Shown: positions 42,983 to 53,695 of the stretch, one piece after another
Position numbering within the stretch: the stretch's first letter is position 1
Layout: every line of letters begins with the position of its first letter
Assembly: GCF_001298445.1 (NCBI RefSeq)
Contig: NZ_CP012036.1
Coordinates: 2,731,263-2,795,262 of the forward strand
Length of the DNA stretch: 64,000 nucleotides
Reading direction: 5' to 3'
From: Nostoc piscinale CENA21
GTDB taxonomy: Bacteria; Cyanobacteriota; Cyanobacteriia; Cyanobacteriales; Nostocaceae
Translations under genes and position numbers: made by a program
The notes under the pieces: generated by a model
The model's database searches: none
What the model saw: the letters and a program-made list of their open reading frames with translations, nothing else
What the model was told of the DNA's origin: nothing

Positions 42983-45900
42983 ATGCAGTTAAACGAACGT
43001 AACCAATTTCTAGTCAATTCAAGTAATAAAAATTTTACATATAGGGAAGTAGAAGTTGCTATCCGGTCGAGTTTGACTGTAGATGATTGCGTAGTAATAG
43101 AGAGAGAGGCAGAAAACCAAAAACCAGAGTTAGTTGCTTATGTTGTTTCATCAGGTTTGTTAGTACCAGAACAATTATTGTCTTACCTACAAACAGTTCT
43201 ACCTAACGAATTGATACCTACAGAAATTGTGCCAGTATCAGCATTACCGCTAACTGCATTAGGACAGATAGATGAAACTGCTCTAAGTCATTTTGAGATT
43301 AGGGATAATGATTTATTGCAGCGATGGTCAGAGCAAATCCAATTAGTACCTGAAGTTGAGAAAGTAGCAGTAGTAATTCAAGAAGATTTAAAACAGCAGC
43401 AATCCTTACGTTTATCAGACTTACTCAATGATTGGAAAACTCTAACAAGCGAAGCAGATCATACTTCAAGTAAATCTAAATCTTCTCGCTCAAATAACAA
43501 TCGTAATTCATCTGATGACAAACTAGCTATCAATTATGGTGGAGAACTCAAGCGAGAAAAGAACGCGCCAAACATTCTTGGCGAAGCACTACAGAAGACT
43601 GCTCTAAAATTTCCAAATAAAGAATTAATTTATATTCAACCTGATGGCTCTGAGATTAGTCAATCTTATAATAATTTACTATTAGATGCTCAAAAAATAT
43701 TAGCTGGTTTAAGAAAGCTAGGTTTAAAACCGCTAGACAAAGTAATATTTCAAATTGATCAAAGTCAAGATTTCATTCCCGCTTTTTGGGGTTGTATACT
43801 AGGCGGTTTTATTCCCGTACCAGTTTCTATTGCGCCTGCCTATGAGCAGGTTAATAGTGCTGTTAATAAATTGCATAATGCTTGGCAAATGCTAGAACAA
43901 CCTCTTGTTCTGACAAGCTCGAAGTTACTGCAAAGCCTTCGGGGATTACCAGCACTTCTAAATATAGAACAGTGGAAAGTAGAGACAGTAGATAATTTAC
44001 GCCAAAACCAACCAGATAGCAATATTCATCAAAGTCAGGAAGATGATTTAGCACTACTATTACTCACTTCAGGTAGTACTGGTTTTCCTAAGGGTGTGAT
44101 GTTAACTCATCGCAACCTCTTAAGTATGACGGCTGGCACAGCCCAAATGAACAAGTTCTCCAGTGATGACATTGTTTTGAACTGGATGCCATTAGAACAC
44201 GTGGGTGCAATAGTATTTTTAGGACTAATGGCAGTTGATTTAGGTTGCAAGCAAGTCCATGTATCTACAGAGTACATTCTGCAAAATCCTATCCGCTGGT
44301 TGGAATTAATTGAGCGTCACAAAGCCTCTATTTCTTGGGCCCCAAACTTCGCTTTTTCCTTACTCAATGAACGTGCTAGTGAAATAAATCAACGCTCATG
44401 GGATTTATCTTCCATGCGCTTTTTAGTGAACGCTGGAGAGCAAATCGTACCGAAAACAGCACGTACTTTTCTGAAACTCTTTCAACCACATGGTTTACCA
44501 CCTAATGCCATTCATCCAGCTTTTGGCATGTCTGAAACTTGCTCAGGAATAACTTGGTCTGATGGTTTTTCTTTAGAAACGTCATCAGATGAGATGTCAT
44601 TTGTAGAACTTGGGCCACCAATTCCAGGAGCATCAATTCGCATCACTAACGAAAATAATCAAGTCGTTCCTGAAGGTACGATTGGGAAATTTCAAGTTAA
44701 AGGACTTTCTGTCACCTCTGGTTACTACAAAAATCTAGAGCGCAACCGCGAAGCCTTTACTGAAGATGGGTGGTTTAATACTGGAGATATCGGCTATTTA
44801 CAGTCAGGACGCATCGTACTGACTGGCAGAGATAAAGATGACATTATTATCAATGGCATCAACTATTACAGTCACGAAATTGAGTCAGTAGTTGAAGAAG
44901 TTGAGGGTGTAGAAATATCTTATACGGCTGCTTGTGCCGTACAATTTTCTGATAGTAACGCAGATCAATTAGCAATCTTTTTTAATTCTGCTATTTCTGA
45001 GCAGAGCTTGTTAAAAGAAATCATCAAAAAGATTCGCGGCGCAGTTGTTAAAAATATTGGCGTTAATCCGAATTATATTATTCCTGTAAACAAGGAGATG
45101 ATTCCCAAAACTGCTATTGGCAAGATTCAACGCGCCCAATTAAGCAAAATGTTTGTGGCGGGTGAATTCGATAGTATTATTCAACAGTTAGGTATTAATT
45201 TAGAAAATCCCAACTTACTACCAGATTGGTTTTATCGTAAAACATGGCGGCGAAAACTCCCTGTCAGCCAAAAGTCTGCAATTAATGGTAACTTCTTAGT
45301 ATTTCTCGACCAGTTAGGATTAGGGGAATATTTGTGTGCAGAACTTCAACAGCAGGGGCTACCGTGGGTTGGTGTGGAAGCAGGAGGAGACTTTAGGCAA
45401 ATAAGTAATAATCGCTATCAAATTGCGCCAAATAATCTCGAACATTATCAGCGTTTGCTATCTGCTTTGTCCGCTAACAGCTTTCAAATCGATAGAATTT
45501 TGCACCTATGGACTTATGACAGTTGTATTAATGAAGTTGACAGTTTAGAGTTCTTGGAACAGGCTCAAATTTATGGTGCTTTTAGTCTACTATCCTTAAT
45601 TAAAGCGTTAGCTAATATTCAGAAATTTCAAAATTCTATTGAGTTATTAGTAGTTTCTAATTATACGCAGCTAGTATCATCTGCTGACGAGATTGCTTAT
45701 GAGAAATCGCCACTGCTTGGGTTAGTGAAAGTCATCGGGCAGGAAATACCAGGATTAACTAGTCGTCATTTAGACTTAACAGTAGATGAAACTGCGGTAA
45801 ATACAGAGTGTATTTTACAAGAATTGCGTATCTTATCAAAAGAACAAGAAGTGGCTTATCGCCAAGGAAAGCGTTGGATTACTCGATTAGAGAAAATAGA

Positions 45901-48900
45901 TTTTAGCTCCCAACAAAAGCAAGATTTTGCTTTTAAACCAGGTGGAATGTATTTAATTAGCGGCGGTCTTGGGGGTGTTGGTGTTGAAATTGCTAAGTAT
46001 TTGCTGAAGCATTACAAAACTAGGCTGCTGTTGGTTGGTAGGACTGAACTACCCGAAAGAAGTACATGGAACAACTATACAGGACAGTCTGATGCCATAT
46101 CTCAAAAAATCGCGGCTTATCAAGAACTAGAACAGCTAGGTGGCGAAATCATCTATGAGGCTGTGGATGTCTGCGATAAGCAGCGTTTGCAACAGGTAGT
46201 TGAGCTGGCTAAGTCTAGTTGGGGGTGTCAATTAGATGGGGTGTTGCATCTAGCAGGAACTTATCAAGAGCGCAGTCTCATCGAAGAAACTCACGAAAGC
46301 TGGTCAGCAGCCTTACGCTCAAAAGTTGGGGGAGCTTGGGTACTGAATCAACTACTACTAGATCATCCCCAAGCAGTTTTCATCAGCTTTTCTTCGGTAA
46401 GTAGTTTCATGGGAGGCGCTGCTGTAGGCACATTTGTCGCAGCTAATCGGTTTCTAGAGAGTTTTGCATACTATCAGCGCACTCAGGGGTCGAACAGCTA
46501 TTGCTTTAGCTGGAGTCTGTGGGATGGTATCGGCATTAGCCAGGATTCTCAAAGAAGCAAGTTAGCTCAAAAAGCGGGTTACTATGCCATGTCTGCACGA
46601 CAAGGACTGTATTCTTTGCTCGTCGGTTTACATCATAATCAAGCGCAATTGTTAGTGGGATTAGATGCTAGTAACAGATATATCCGCCGTTATGTAGAAG
46701 ATATTTACCCTCTCGAAAAACTAACGGCTTATTTTACTGCTAGTAATTCCTCGGTTGGGGAGCAATTGTCTAAATTAGTGGTGCGCGATCGCTTCGGCAC
46801 ACCCAGTAGTTGTAATTTTGTACAATTACAACAAATGCCGCTAACTAAGACAGGCACTATTGATTTAGATAAGCTTGCTAGAGGCGAGTTACACCAAAAA
46901 GCCGACCAAGCACAACCAGTATCAGACATTGAACGTCAAGTAGCACAGATTTGGCAAGAAGTCTTGGGTATTGAAGAAATCGGCATTCATGATAACTTCT
47001 TCGAGCTTGGAGGACATTCGCTACTGTTGGTACAGGCTCAGAGTAAATTGCAGGAGTTCTTTGGCGTTCCAGTATCCATTGTGGATATGTTTAAATATCC
47101 CAGCATCAGCACCTTAGCGAACTTCTTAAGCCAAGGGCAAACAGAATCGCCTGCTGTAGTGCAAGGTCAAAAACGCTCGAAGGTTCGGAGTTCTCGCCAT
47201 TCTGTCGGCAACGCAGATGTCGCTGTCATTGGGATGTCCTGTCGTTTCCCTGGTGCAAATAATATTGATGAATTTTGGCAAAATTTATGCAATGGTGTGG
47301 AATCGATATCGTTTTTCAGCGATGAAGAAATTATCGCCGCAGGTGTAGATCCGGTGCTGGTGAAAAATCCGAACTACGTCAAAGCCAAACCAATATTAGC
47401 GGATGTGGAATCTTTTGATGCTGATTTCTTCGGCTACAGCACTAAAGAAGCAGAATTACTAGACCCGCAACAGCGGCTTTTACTCGAATGTGCCTGGGAA
47501 AGCTTAGAAACTGCTGGTTATAATCCTGTAACCTATGATGGTGCGATCGGGATTTATGCCGGCGCGGTGATGAACACTTATTTATTGAATAATGTTTATC
47601 CCAACCGCCATCAGCTTGATATTAACGATAATCTGCAAGTAGCAACCACCGATTCTATGGGTGGTTTGCAGATGATGGTGGCTAATGATAAAGATTATTT
47701 AACCACACGGATTTCTTATAAACTCAACTTGACTGGGCCGAGTGTGAATGTGCAAACCGCTTGCTCTACATCTTTGGTAGCAATTCACATGGCTTGTGCT
47801 AGTTTACTGAGTGGTGAAAGTGACATGGCTTTAGCTGGTGGGGTTTCTGTAAATGCACCCCAAAAGGTTGGCCATTTGTATCAAGAGGGCATGATTGTCA
47901 CACCAGATGGTCATTGTCGGGCTTTTGATGCGAAAGCGCAGGGGACGATTTTTGGTAGTGGTGTGGGGCTTGTGGTTTTGAAGCGGTTAGAGGATGCGAT
48001 CGCAGATGGCGATAACATCTATGCTGTTGTCAAAGGTTCCGCCGTGAATAATGACGGTGGTACAAAAGTTGGCTACATGGCTCCTAATGGAGATGGTCAA
48101 GCAGCCGTAGTCACAGAAGCAATGGCGATCGCTGGAATTGAGGCAGACACCATCAGCTACGTAGAAGCACACGGAACTGGTACACCTTTAGGAGATCCGA
48201 TTGAAATTGGCGGACTAACTCAAGCATTTCGCGCTAGTACGCAGTCAAAAAACTTTTGTGCTGTTGGTTCAGTCAAAACCAATGTTGGCCATCTTCAGAT
48301 AGCCTCTGGTGTGGTGGGTTTTATCAAAACAGTCTTGTCACTGTACCATAAGAAAATTCCACCAAGCCTGCACTTTGAACAACCCAATCCCCAATTAGAT
48401 TTACCTAATACGCCTTTTTACGTTAATACTACGTTGAAAGATTGGCAGAGCGAAGGATATCCCCGTCGTGCTGGGGTGAATTCTTTAGGAATTGGTGGTA
48501 CTAATTGCCATGTGATTTTGGAAGAAGCACCCTCTGGAAAGAGCAGGGGAGCAGGGGAGCAGGGGAGCAGGGGAGCAAGGGAGTGTCCTTTCCACTTGCT
48601 TACGCTTTCAGCAAAAACTCTGAGGGCTTTAGATGAATTGCGACATCGGTATCGGGAATTTTTGATATCGAATTCTGGAGTATCTATTGCAGATGTATGC
48701 CATACAGCGAATACAGGCCGGGAGCATTTTAACCACCGCCTGGCTGTTGTGGCTGACTCTAGGGAGGAGTTGGTAGAGAAACTGGCTAATTTGACATCTT
48801 CTCAGAGTGTCCAGTCTCATAACAAGCCAGCCCAAATAGCTTTTTTGTTTACTGGTCAAGGCTCCCAGTACATCAACATGGGTCGTCATCTCTACGACAC

Positions 48901-51900
48901 CCAACCGATATTCCGCCAAACTTTAGAGCAGTGCGATGAAATTCTCCGCCCCTATCTGGAGCATTCTCTATTAGAGGTACTGTATCCTAGACAAGCTTTT
49001 GAGCATTTACTGAATCAAACTGCATATACTCAACCTGCCTTATTTGCGATTGAGTATGCCTTGTATCAACTATGGAAATCCTGGGGAATTGAGCCAGATG
49101 TCGTCATGGGGCATAGCGTTGGTGAGTATGTAGCGGCAACTGTAGCTGGTGTTTTTAGCCTGGAAGATGGACTAAAACTCATTGCCCATCGGGGACGGTT
49201 GATGCAGCAGTTACCATCTGGGGGTGAAATGGTTTCCCTGATGGCTAGTGAGGCGAAGGTGAAAGAAGTTATTGCAACCTATAATCAACGAGTAGCAATA
49301 GCAGCCATTAATGGCCCAGAAAGTGTAGTAATTTCTGGAACTAGGGAAGATATCGCCGTTGTTTGTCAGCAACTAGAAGCAGAGAAAATCAAAACCAAGC
49401 GTTTGCAAGTATCTCATGCTTTCCATTCGCCATTGATGACCCCGATGTTGGCTGAGTTTGAAGCAATAGCTAATCAAGTTATCTATAATCAGCCCCAAAT
49501 TCAGTTAGTATCTAATGTTACTGGAGAATTGGCAGGCGATCGCATCACAACGCCGCAATACTGGGTGAACCATATCCGTCAAACAGTGCGGTTTGCTGAT
49601 AGTATGCAAACATTACATACTCTTGGATATGGAGTATTCTTAGAAATCGGGCCGAAACCAGTTTTACTGGGCATGGGTCGTCAATGTTTGCCAGATGGTA
49701 AAGGGTTATGGCTACCTTCTTTACGTGAAGGCATACCAGAATGGCAACAATTACTCTCTAGTTTAGGTGAGTTATACGTAGCCGGAGCCAAAGTTAATTG
49801 GTTAGGACTGGAGCAAGATTATCCTCGCCGCAAAGTAGCACTACCAACCTATCCATTTCAAAGACAACGCTATTGGCTTGAACATACTCCACAACGGCAT
49901 CAACAGCTACAACCAGCAAAACTGCATCCATTACTAGACAAAAAGCTCCAGTTGCCCTTAAGCAAGGAAATCTTGTTTGAAACTGAATTTAGTATTCAAA
50001 CCTTACCGTTTTTAGCAGAGCATCAAGTTTATAACCAAGTTATCGTACCTGGAGCCTGTCATCTCTCCTTACTATTGGGTGCAGCAGAGTTGACTTTTGG
50101 CAGTGAGTCATCTCTGTTAGAAAATATTGTTTTCCCGCAAGCGTTGGCTATCTCCAAAGATAAAGCACGGACAGTGCAGTTAGTATTGTCTTTTGAGGAG
50201 AGTAGCGCATCTTTCCAACTGATTAGCTTTGATATAGGTGCAAATGGTAATACTCAGGTGAGTGAGTGGCTAGTTCATGCCACAGGTAAAATTTCCTCTG
50301 GCGTTAACACTGCACCAGAAACTATCTCTCTCCAACAGATACAGAAACGCTGTACTCAACAAATAGATTCAAAAGAAATTTATCAAAGTTGGCAAAAGCG
50401 ACATATTCAATTAGGCGCAAGCTTCCAATGGCTTGATTCTATCTGGCGTGGAGAAGGAGAAGCCTTAGCACAACTCAAATGGCTTTCGACAATAGATAGC
50501 TTAGAGGAGTATCAATTATATCCAGGTCTTTTGGACTCATGCTTGCAACTGACCAGCCTTTTCTTCCCGGATGATGATACTTTTGTACCCTTCGCAATTG
50601 AGAGTTTTCAGTTTTACCAACGTCCTCAAAGTCAGCAGCTATGGTGTCATGCAGTACAAAGACAGTTAGAAAATTCCCATTCTGACAAGTTAATAACGGA
50701 TATTAGACTGTTTGATACTTATGGAAAGTTAATTGCAGACATCAAAGGTTTAGAAGCCAAAAAAGCGACTCGCCAGTTGTTGCTGCATTCTCTGGAGCAA
50801 GATGTTGCAGATTGGTTATATGAAATTGAATGGCAAGCGGTGGAAAAAAGTCAATCTTTTGCCGTCCCTAGTGGTAGTTGGCTGATTTTGGCTGACCCAG
50901 AAGGACTAGGGCAACAACTGGCTAACCAATTGCAACAACAAGGAGCCGATTATATCCTAGTGTCTGCTGGTATTAGCTATCAGAAAATTGACCAGCAACA
51001 TTATCAAATCGATCCTAGTTTCCCAGATCACTGGCAAAAATTAATCAGTGCCGTCAGCCAGCATGGAATAAGCAATATTATCCATCTGTGGAGTTACCAA
51101 GAGCAGTCGCAAAACTCCCTTGCAGCGTTAGAACAAGAACAACTTCTCAATTGCGGTAGTGTTTTACACCTAGTGCAAGCCAACTTCCCAACACCTCCTC
51201 GGCTATGGTTGGTGACTCGTGGTACTCAAGCGGTAGATAGCACATCGCTACAGCCAGTTCAACTGAGTGGGGCGGCATTATGGGGATTAGGTCGAGTCAT
51301 TGCCCTAGAGCATCCGGAATTACAATGTGTGCGCTTAGATTTAGCTGCTGATGAGGACAATCTGCAATCGCTGTGGTCAGAAATTTGCTCTCCAGATGCA
51401 GAAGACCAAATAGCCATTCGTCACGGCAAACGATATGTAGCGCGACTGACGCGGCGCAAAGCCATTTCTGATAAGGACAAACAAATTGCGATCGCACCGC
51501 ATCAACCTGTGCAATTAAAGCTATCTGAGTATGGTGTCTTAGATAATCTCTCGTTAGCAGCAATGACTCGTCGCCCACCGCAAAGCAACGAGGTGGAAAT
51601 TCAAGTGCAAGCTAGTGCAGTCAATTTCCGGGATGTCCTGAATGCTTTGGGAATGCTGAAAGATTATTATGCCGAAAACATGGGCATTACCCAAGCGAGT
51701 GAGTTGACTTTTGGCTTTGAGTGTGCTGGAAATATCGTGGCTGTGGGAGAGAATGTTGACCATCTCAAAGTCGGGGATGCAGTTGTGGCATGGGTGACAA
51801 CTCACGATGCCTTCAGCAGTTTTGTCACCTTACCAGCAACGACTGTAGAGAAAAAGCCCACCAACTTAAGTTTTCAGGAAGCGACGACTATACCTTTAGC

Positions 51901-53695
51901 ATTTTTAACAGCCCACTACGGGTTGCACCATCTAGCAAAAATCCAACCAGGAGAACGAGTCTTAATTCATGCGGCGGCTGGTGGTGTGGGTTTGGCAGCA
52001 GTGCAGATAGCCCTAAGTGCTGGTGCAGAGGTATATGCGACTGCTTCGGTTAACAAGTGGGAATTTCTCAAATCAATGGGAGTCAAGCATATCATGAACT
52101 CCCGCAGCTTGGAGTTTGCTGATGAGGTGATGAGTCTGACACAGGGACAAGGCGTAGACGTTGTTCTCAATAGCTTGAATGGTGAATTTATCAACAAAAG
52201 CATACAAGTGCTGGCTCATGAGGGAAGATTTGTCGAAATCGGCAAAATTGGCATCTGGGATGAGAGCCAAGTCAAAGCCCTAAGAGATGATATTTCATAT
52301 TTTGCTTTTGATTTAGGGGAAGTTCACCATCAGCATCCTGCTTTAATTTCCCCGATGTTGCAGCACCTAATAGAACAATTCCAAACAGGTACTCTCAAGC
52401 CTTTACCTCAAACAGTATTCCCCTTAGAACAAGTAGTAGATGCTTTCCGTTATATGGCAGCAGCCAAGCACATCGGTAAAGTAGTAGTATCAATGCCGCA
52501 AATCACTACATCAGCTAATGAAGGGCAATTATCTATACAACCAGACGCGAGTTATTTAATTACTGGTGGATTAGGTGCATTGGGTTTAGAGATAGCCCAG
52601 TGGTTGGTAGAAAAAGGCGCGCGACACTTGGTATTAATTGGGCGAAGTGGGGTATCTGTTGTTGCAAAACAAAGAATATCCAGCTTTGAAAAATCAGGTG
52701 CAAAAGTTCTGGTATTACAAGCGGATGTTTCTCAACCTCATCAAGTGGCTGAAGTTCTAGAAAAAATCCACTCAGAGCTACCGTCACTCAAGGGAATTAT
52801 ACATACAGCAGGAGTACTAGATGATGGAGTATTGCAGCAGCAATCCTTAGAACGCTTTGGGCGAGTGATGGCTCCCAAAGTGGCAGGTGCATGGAATCTC
52901 CATACTTTCACCCAACATCTACCACTAGACTTTTTTGTCTGTTTCTCGTCGATGAGTTCGCTGATTGGCTCTCCAGGACAAGGCAACTATGCAGCCGCCA
53001 ATGCTTTTATGGATACTTTATGCCATTATCGCCAAGCTTTGGGTTTGCCTGGAATAAGTATTAACTGGGGGCCTTGGTCACAAGTGGGTATGACAGCTAA
53101 CTTAGATAGCCGAAATCAAAATCGCATACAGATGAGTGGTATTGGTACAATTGCGCCGCAACAGGGATTAACTGTGCTAGAGCAATTGTTGAACCAATCT
53201 TCTGCTCAAGTAGCAGTAATACCCTTCAACTGGTCGGAATTTTTGAGTAAATCGAGTTTTGGTTCGCCGTTCTTTGCTAACTTTAGCTACACCTTAGCCA
53301 AGAAAGTTGAACAATCTGATTTTCGTACTCGATTAGAAAAGGCTAATGCAAGCGATCGCCAATCATTTTTAATTGAGCATATTTCCTCACAAGTCGCTAA
53401 AGTGCTAGGGCGTAATCTCTCAAACCGAGATATGGAACTAGGGTTTTTTGAACTAGGGATGGATTCTCTGACTGCTGTTGAATTGCGAAACCGTCTGCAA
53501 AACTCTTTAAAATGCTCTGTTCCTGCAAATTTAGCTTTTGATTATCCTACGGTTGCCAAGTTGGCTAATTATTTGGCATTACAAATTTTTCCTCTAGATG
53601 TTGATCAAGAATTTGCTTCTAGCCAGAGCAAAGATAGTGAGCAATTTCAGTTAGTGAATCTGGAAAACAGCGATTGGGTGGAGTTAGAACTATGA
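42983..53695 (+). CDS. Hybrid PKS with adenylation-KR starter module and a fully reducing extension module
   Basis: The protein has 3570 residues; order by motif follows. An orphan A-domain C-terminal piece (about 1-100, LPLTALGQIDE). An adenylation domain (about 190-725: TSGSTGFPKG at 362, AFGMSETCSG at 515, NTGDIG, IPKTAIGKIQ). KR1 (about 745-1210) whose catalytic Tyr is Phe1151 (GTFVAAN). A third A10-like motif (MPLTKTGTID, about 1285). ACP1 (Ser1346). KS with Cys1594, His1730, His1770. AT with Ser2045 and HAFH (2145-2148), the malonyl pattern. DH with His2347 and Asp2518. ER (HAAAGGVGLAAVQ, about 2995). KR2 with Tyr3336 and LDD (B type). ACP2 (Ser3495). A-KR-ACP starters usually load 2-oxo acids and reduce them; here reduction is doubtful. 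The chain would gain one malonyl unit, fully reduced. The stop overlaps the NRPS start (ATGA). Product unknown. Confidence 0.9.
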   Translation: MQLNERNQFLVNSSNKNFTYREVEVAIRSSLTVDDCVVIEREAENQKPELVAYVVSSGLLVPEQLLSYLQTVLPNELIPTEIVPVSALPLTALGQIDETALSHFEIRDNDLLQRWSEQIQLVPEVEKVAVVIQEDLKQQQSLRLSDLLNDWKTLTSEADHTSSKSKSSRSNNNRNSSDDKLAINYGGELKREKNAPNILGEALQKTALKFPNKELIYIQPDGSEISQSYNNLLLDAQKILAGLRKLGLKPLDKVIFQIDQSQDFIPAFWGCILGGFIPVPVSIAPAYEQVNSAVNKLHNAWQMLEQPLVLTSSKLLQSLRGLPALLNIEQWKVETVDNLRQNQPDSNIHQSQEDDLALLLLTSGSTGFPKGVMLTHRNLLSMTAGTAQMNKFSSDDIVLNWMPLEHVGAIVFLGLMAVDLGCKQVHVSTEYILQNPIRWLELIERHKASISWAPNFAFSLLNERASEINQRSWDLSSMRFLVNAGEQIVPKTARTFLKLFQPHGLPPNAIHPAFGMSETCSGITWSDGFSLETSSDEMSFVELGPPIPGASIRITNENNQVVPEGTIGKFQVKGLSVTSGYYKNLERNREAFTEDGWFNTGDIGYLQSGRIVLTGRDKDDIIINGINYYSHEIESVVEEVEGVEISYTAACAVQFSDSNADQLAIFFNSAISEQSLLKEIIKKIRGAVVKNIGVNPNYIIPVNKEMIPKTAIGKIQRAQLSKMFVAGEFDSIIQQLGINLENPNLLPDWFYRKTWRRKLPVSQKSAINGNFLVFLDQLGLGEYLCAELQQQGLPWVGVEAGGDFRQISNNRYQIAPNNLEHYQRLLSALSANSFQIDRILHLWTYDSCINEVDSLEFLEQAQIYGAFSLLSLIKALANIQKFQNSIELLVVSNYTQLVSSADEIAYEKSPLLGLVKVIGQEIPGLTSRHLDLTVDETAVNTECILQELRILSKEQEVAYRQGKRWITRLEKIDFSSQQKQDFAFKPGGMYLISGGLGGVGVEIAKYLLKHYKTRLLLVGRTELPERSTWNNYTGQSDAISQKIAAYQELEQLGGEIIYEAVDVCDKQRLQQVVELAKSSWGCQLDGVLHLAGTYQERSLIEETHESWSAALRSKVGGAWVLNQLLLDHPQAVFISFSSVSSFMGGAAVGTFVAANRFLESFAYYQRTQGSNSYCFSWSLWDGIGISQDSQRSKLAQKAGYYAMSARQGLYSLLVGLHHNQAQLLVGLDASNRYIRRYVEDIYPLEKLTAYFTASNSSVGEQLSKLVVRDRFGTPSSCNFVQLQQMPLTKTGTIDLDKLARGELHQKADQAQPVSDIERQVAQIWQEVLGIEEIGIHDNFFELGGHSLLLVQAQSKLQEFFGVPVSIVDMFKYPSISTLANFLSQGQTESPAVVQGQKRSKVRSSRHSVGNADVAVIGMSCRFPGANNIDEFWQNLCNGVESISFFSDEEIIAAGVDPVLVKNPNYVKAKPILADVESFDADFFGYSTKEAELLDPQQRLLLECAWESLETAGYNPVTYDGAIGIYAGAVMNTYLLNNVYPNRHQLDINDNLQVATTDSMGGLQMMVANDKDYLTTRISYKLNLTGPSVNVQTACSTSLVAIHMACASLLSGESDMALAGGVSVNAPQKVGHLYQEGMIVTPDGHCRAFDAKAQGTIFGSGVGLVVLKRLEDAIADGDNIYAVVKGSAVNNDGGTKVGYMAPNGDGQAAVVTEAMAIAGIEADTISYVEAHGTGTPLGDPIEIGGLTQAFRASTQSKNFCAVGSVKTNVGHLQIASGVVGFIKTVLSLYHKKIPPSLHFEQPNPQLDLPNTPFYVNTTLKDWQSEGYPRRAGVNSLGIGGTNCHVILEEAPSGKSRGAGEQGSRGARECPFHLLTLSAKTLRALDELRHRYREFLISNSGVSIADVCHTANTGREHFNHRLAVVADSREELVEKLANLTSSQSVQSHNKPAQIAFLFTGQGSQYINMGRHLYDTQPIFRQTLEQCDEILRPYLEHSLLEVLYPRQAFEHLLNQTAYTQPALFAIEYALYQLWKSWGIEPDVVMGHSVGEYVAATVAGVFSLEDGLKLIAHRGRLMQQLPSGGEMVSLMASEAKVKEVIATYNQRVAIAAINGPESVVISGTREDIAVVCQQLEAEKIKTKRLQVSHAFHSPLMTPMLAEFEAIANQVIYNQPQIQLVSNVTGELAGDRITTPQYWVNHIRQTVRFADSMQTLHTLGYGVFLEIGPKPVLLGMGRQCLPDGKGLWLPSLREGIPEWQQLLSSLGELYVAGAKVNWLGLEQDYPRRKVALPTYPFQRQRYWLEHTPQRHQQLQPAKLHPLLDKKLQLPLSKEILFETEFSIQTLPFLAEHQVYNQVIVPGACHLSLLLGAAELTFGSESSLLENIVFPQALAISKDKARTVQLVLSFEESSASFQLISFDIGANGNTQVSEWLVHATGKISSGVNTAPETISLQQIQKRCTQQIDSKEIYQSWQKRHIQLGASFQWLDSIWRGEGEALAQLKWLSTIDSLEEYQLYPGLLDSCLQLTSLFFPDDDTFVPFAIESFQFYQRPQSQQLWCHAVQRQLENSHSDKLITDIRLFDTYGKLIADIKGLEAKKATRQLLLHSLEQDVADWLYEIEWQAVEKSQSFAVPSGSWLILADPEGLGQQLANQLQQQGADYILVSAGISYQKIDQQHYQIDPSFPDHWQKLISAVSQHGISNIIHLWSYQEQSQNSLAALEQEQLLNCGSVLHLVQANFPTPPRLWLVTRGTQAVDSTSLQPVQLSGAALWGLGRVIALEHPELQCVRLDLAADEDNLQSLWSEICSPDAEDQIAIRHGKRYVARLTRRKAISDKDKQIAIAPHQPVQLKLSEYGVLDNLSLAAMTRRPPQSNEVEIQVQASAVNFRDVLNALGMLKDYYAENMGITQASELTFGFECAGNIVAVGENVDHLKVGDAVVAWVTTHDAFSSFVTLPATTVEKKPTNLSFQEATTIPLAFLTAHYGLHHLAKIQPGERVLIHAAAGGVGLAAVQIALSAGAEVYATASVNKWEFLKSMGVKHIMNSRSLEFADEVMSLTQGQGVDVVLNSLNGEFINKSIQVLAHEGRFVEIGKIGIWDESQVKALRDDISYFAFDLGEVHHQHPALISPMLQHLIEQFQTGTLKPLPQTVFPLEQVVDAFRYMAAAKHIGKVVVSMPQITTSANEGQLSIQPDASYLITGGLGALGLEIAQWLVEKGARHLVLIGRSGVSVVAKQRISSFEKSGAKVLVLQADVSQPHQVAEVLEKIHSELPSLKGIIHTAGVLDDGVLQQQSLERFGRVMAPKVAGAWNLHTFTQHLPLDFFVCFSSMSSLIGSPGQGNYAAANAFMDTLCHYRQALGLPGISINWGPWSQVGMTANLDSRNQNRIQMSGIGTIAPQQGLTVLEQLLNQSSAQVAVIPFNWSEFLSKSSFGSPFFANFSYTLAKKVEQSDFRTRLEKANASDRQSFLIEHISSQVAKVLGRNLSNRDMELGFFELGMDSLTAVELRNRLQNSLKCSVPANLAFDYPTVAKLANYLALQIFPLDVDQEFASSQSKDSEQFQLVNLENSDWVELEL
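48541..48580 (+). repeat. Tandem octamer array inside the PKS gene
   Basis: Five 8-base units of GAGCAGGG (the last GAGCAAGG) code for SRGAGEQGSRGAREC in the linker between KS and AT, without breaking the frame. Confidence 0.85.

Noticed and set aside
53674..53691. NRPS start at an upstream TTG
   Set aside because: The ATG at 53692 gives the normal docking-domain start and an ATGA overlap with the PKS stop.
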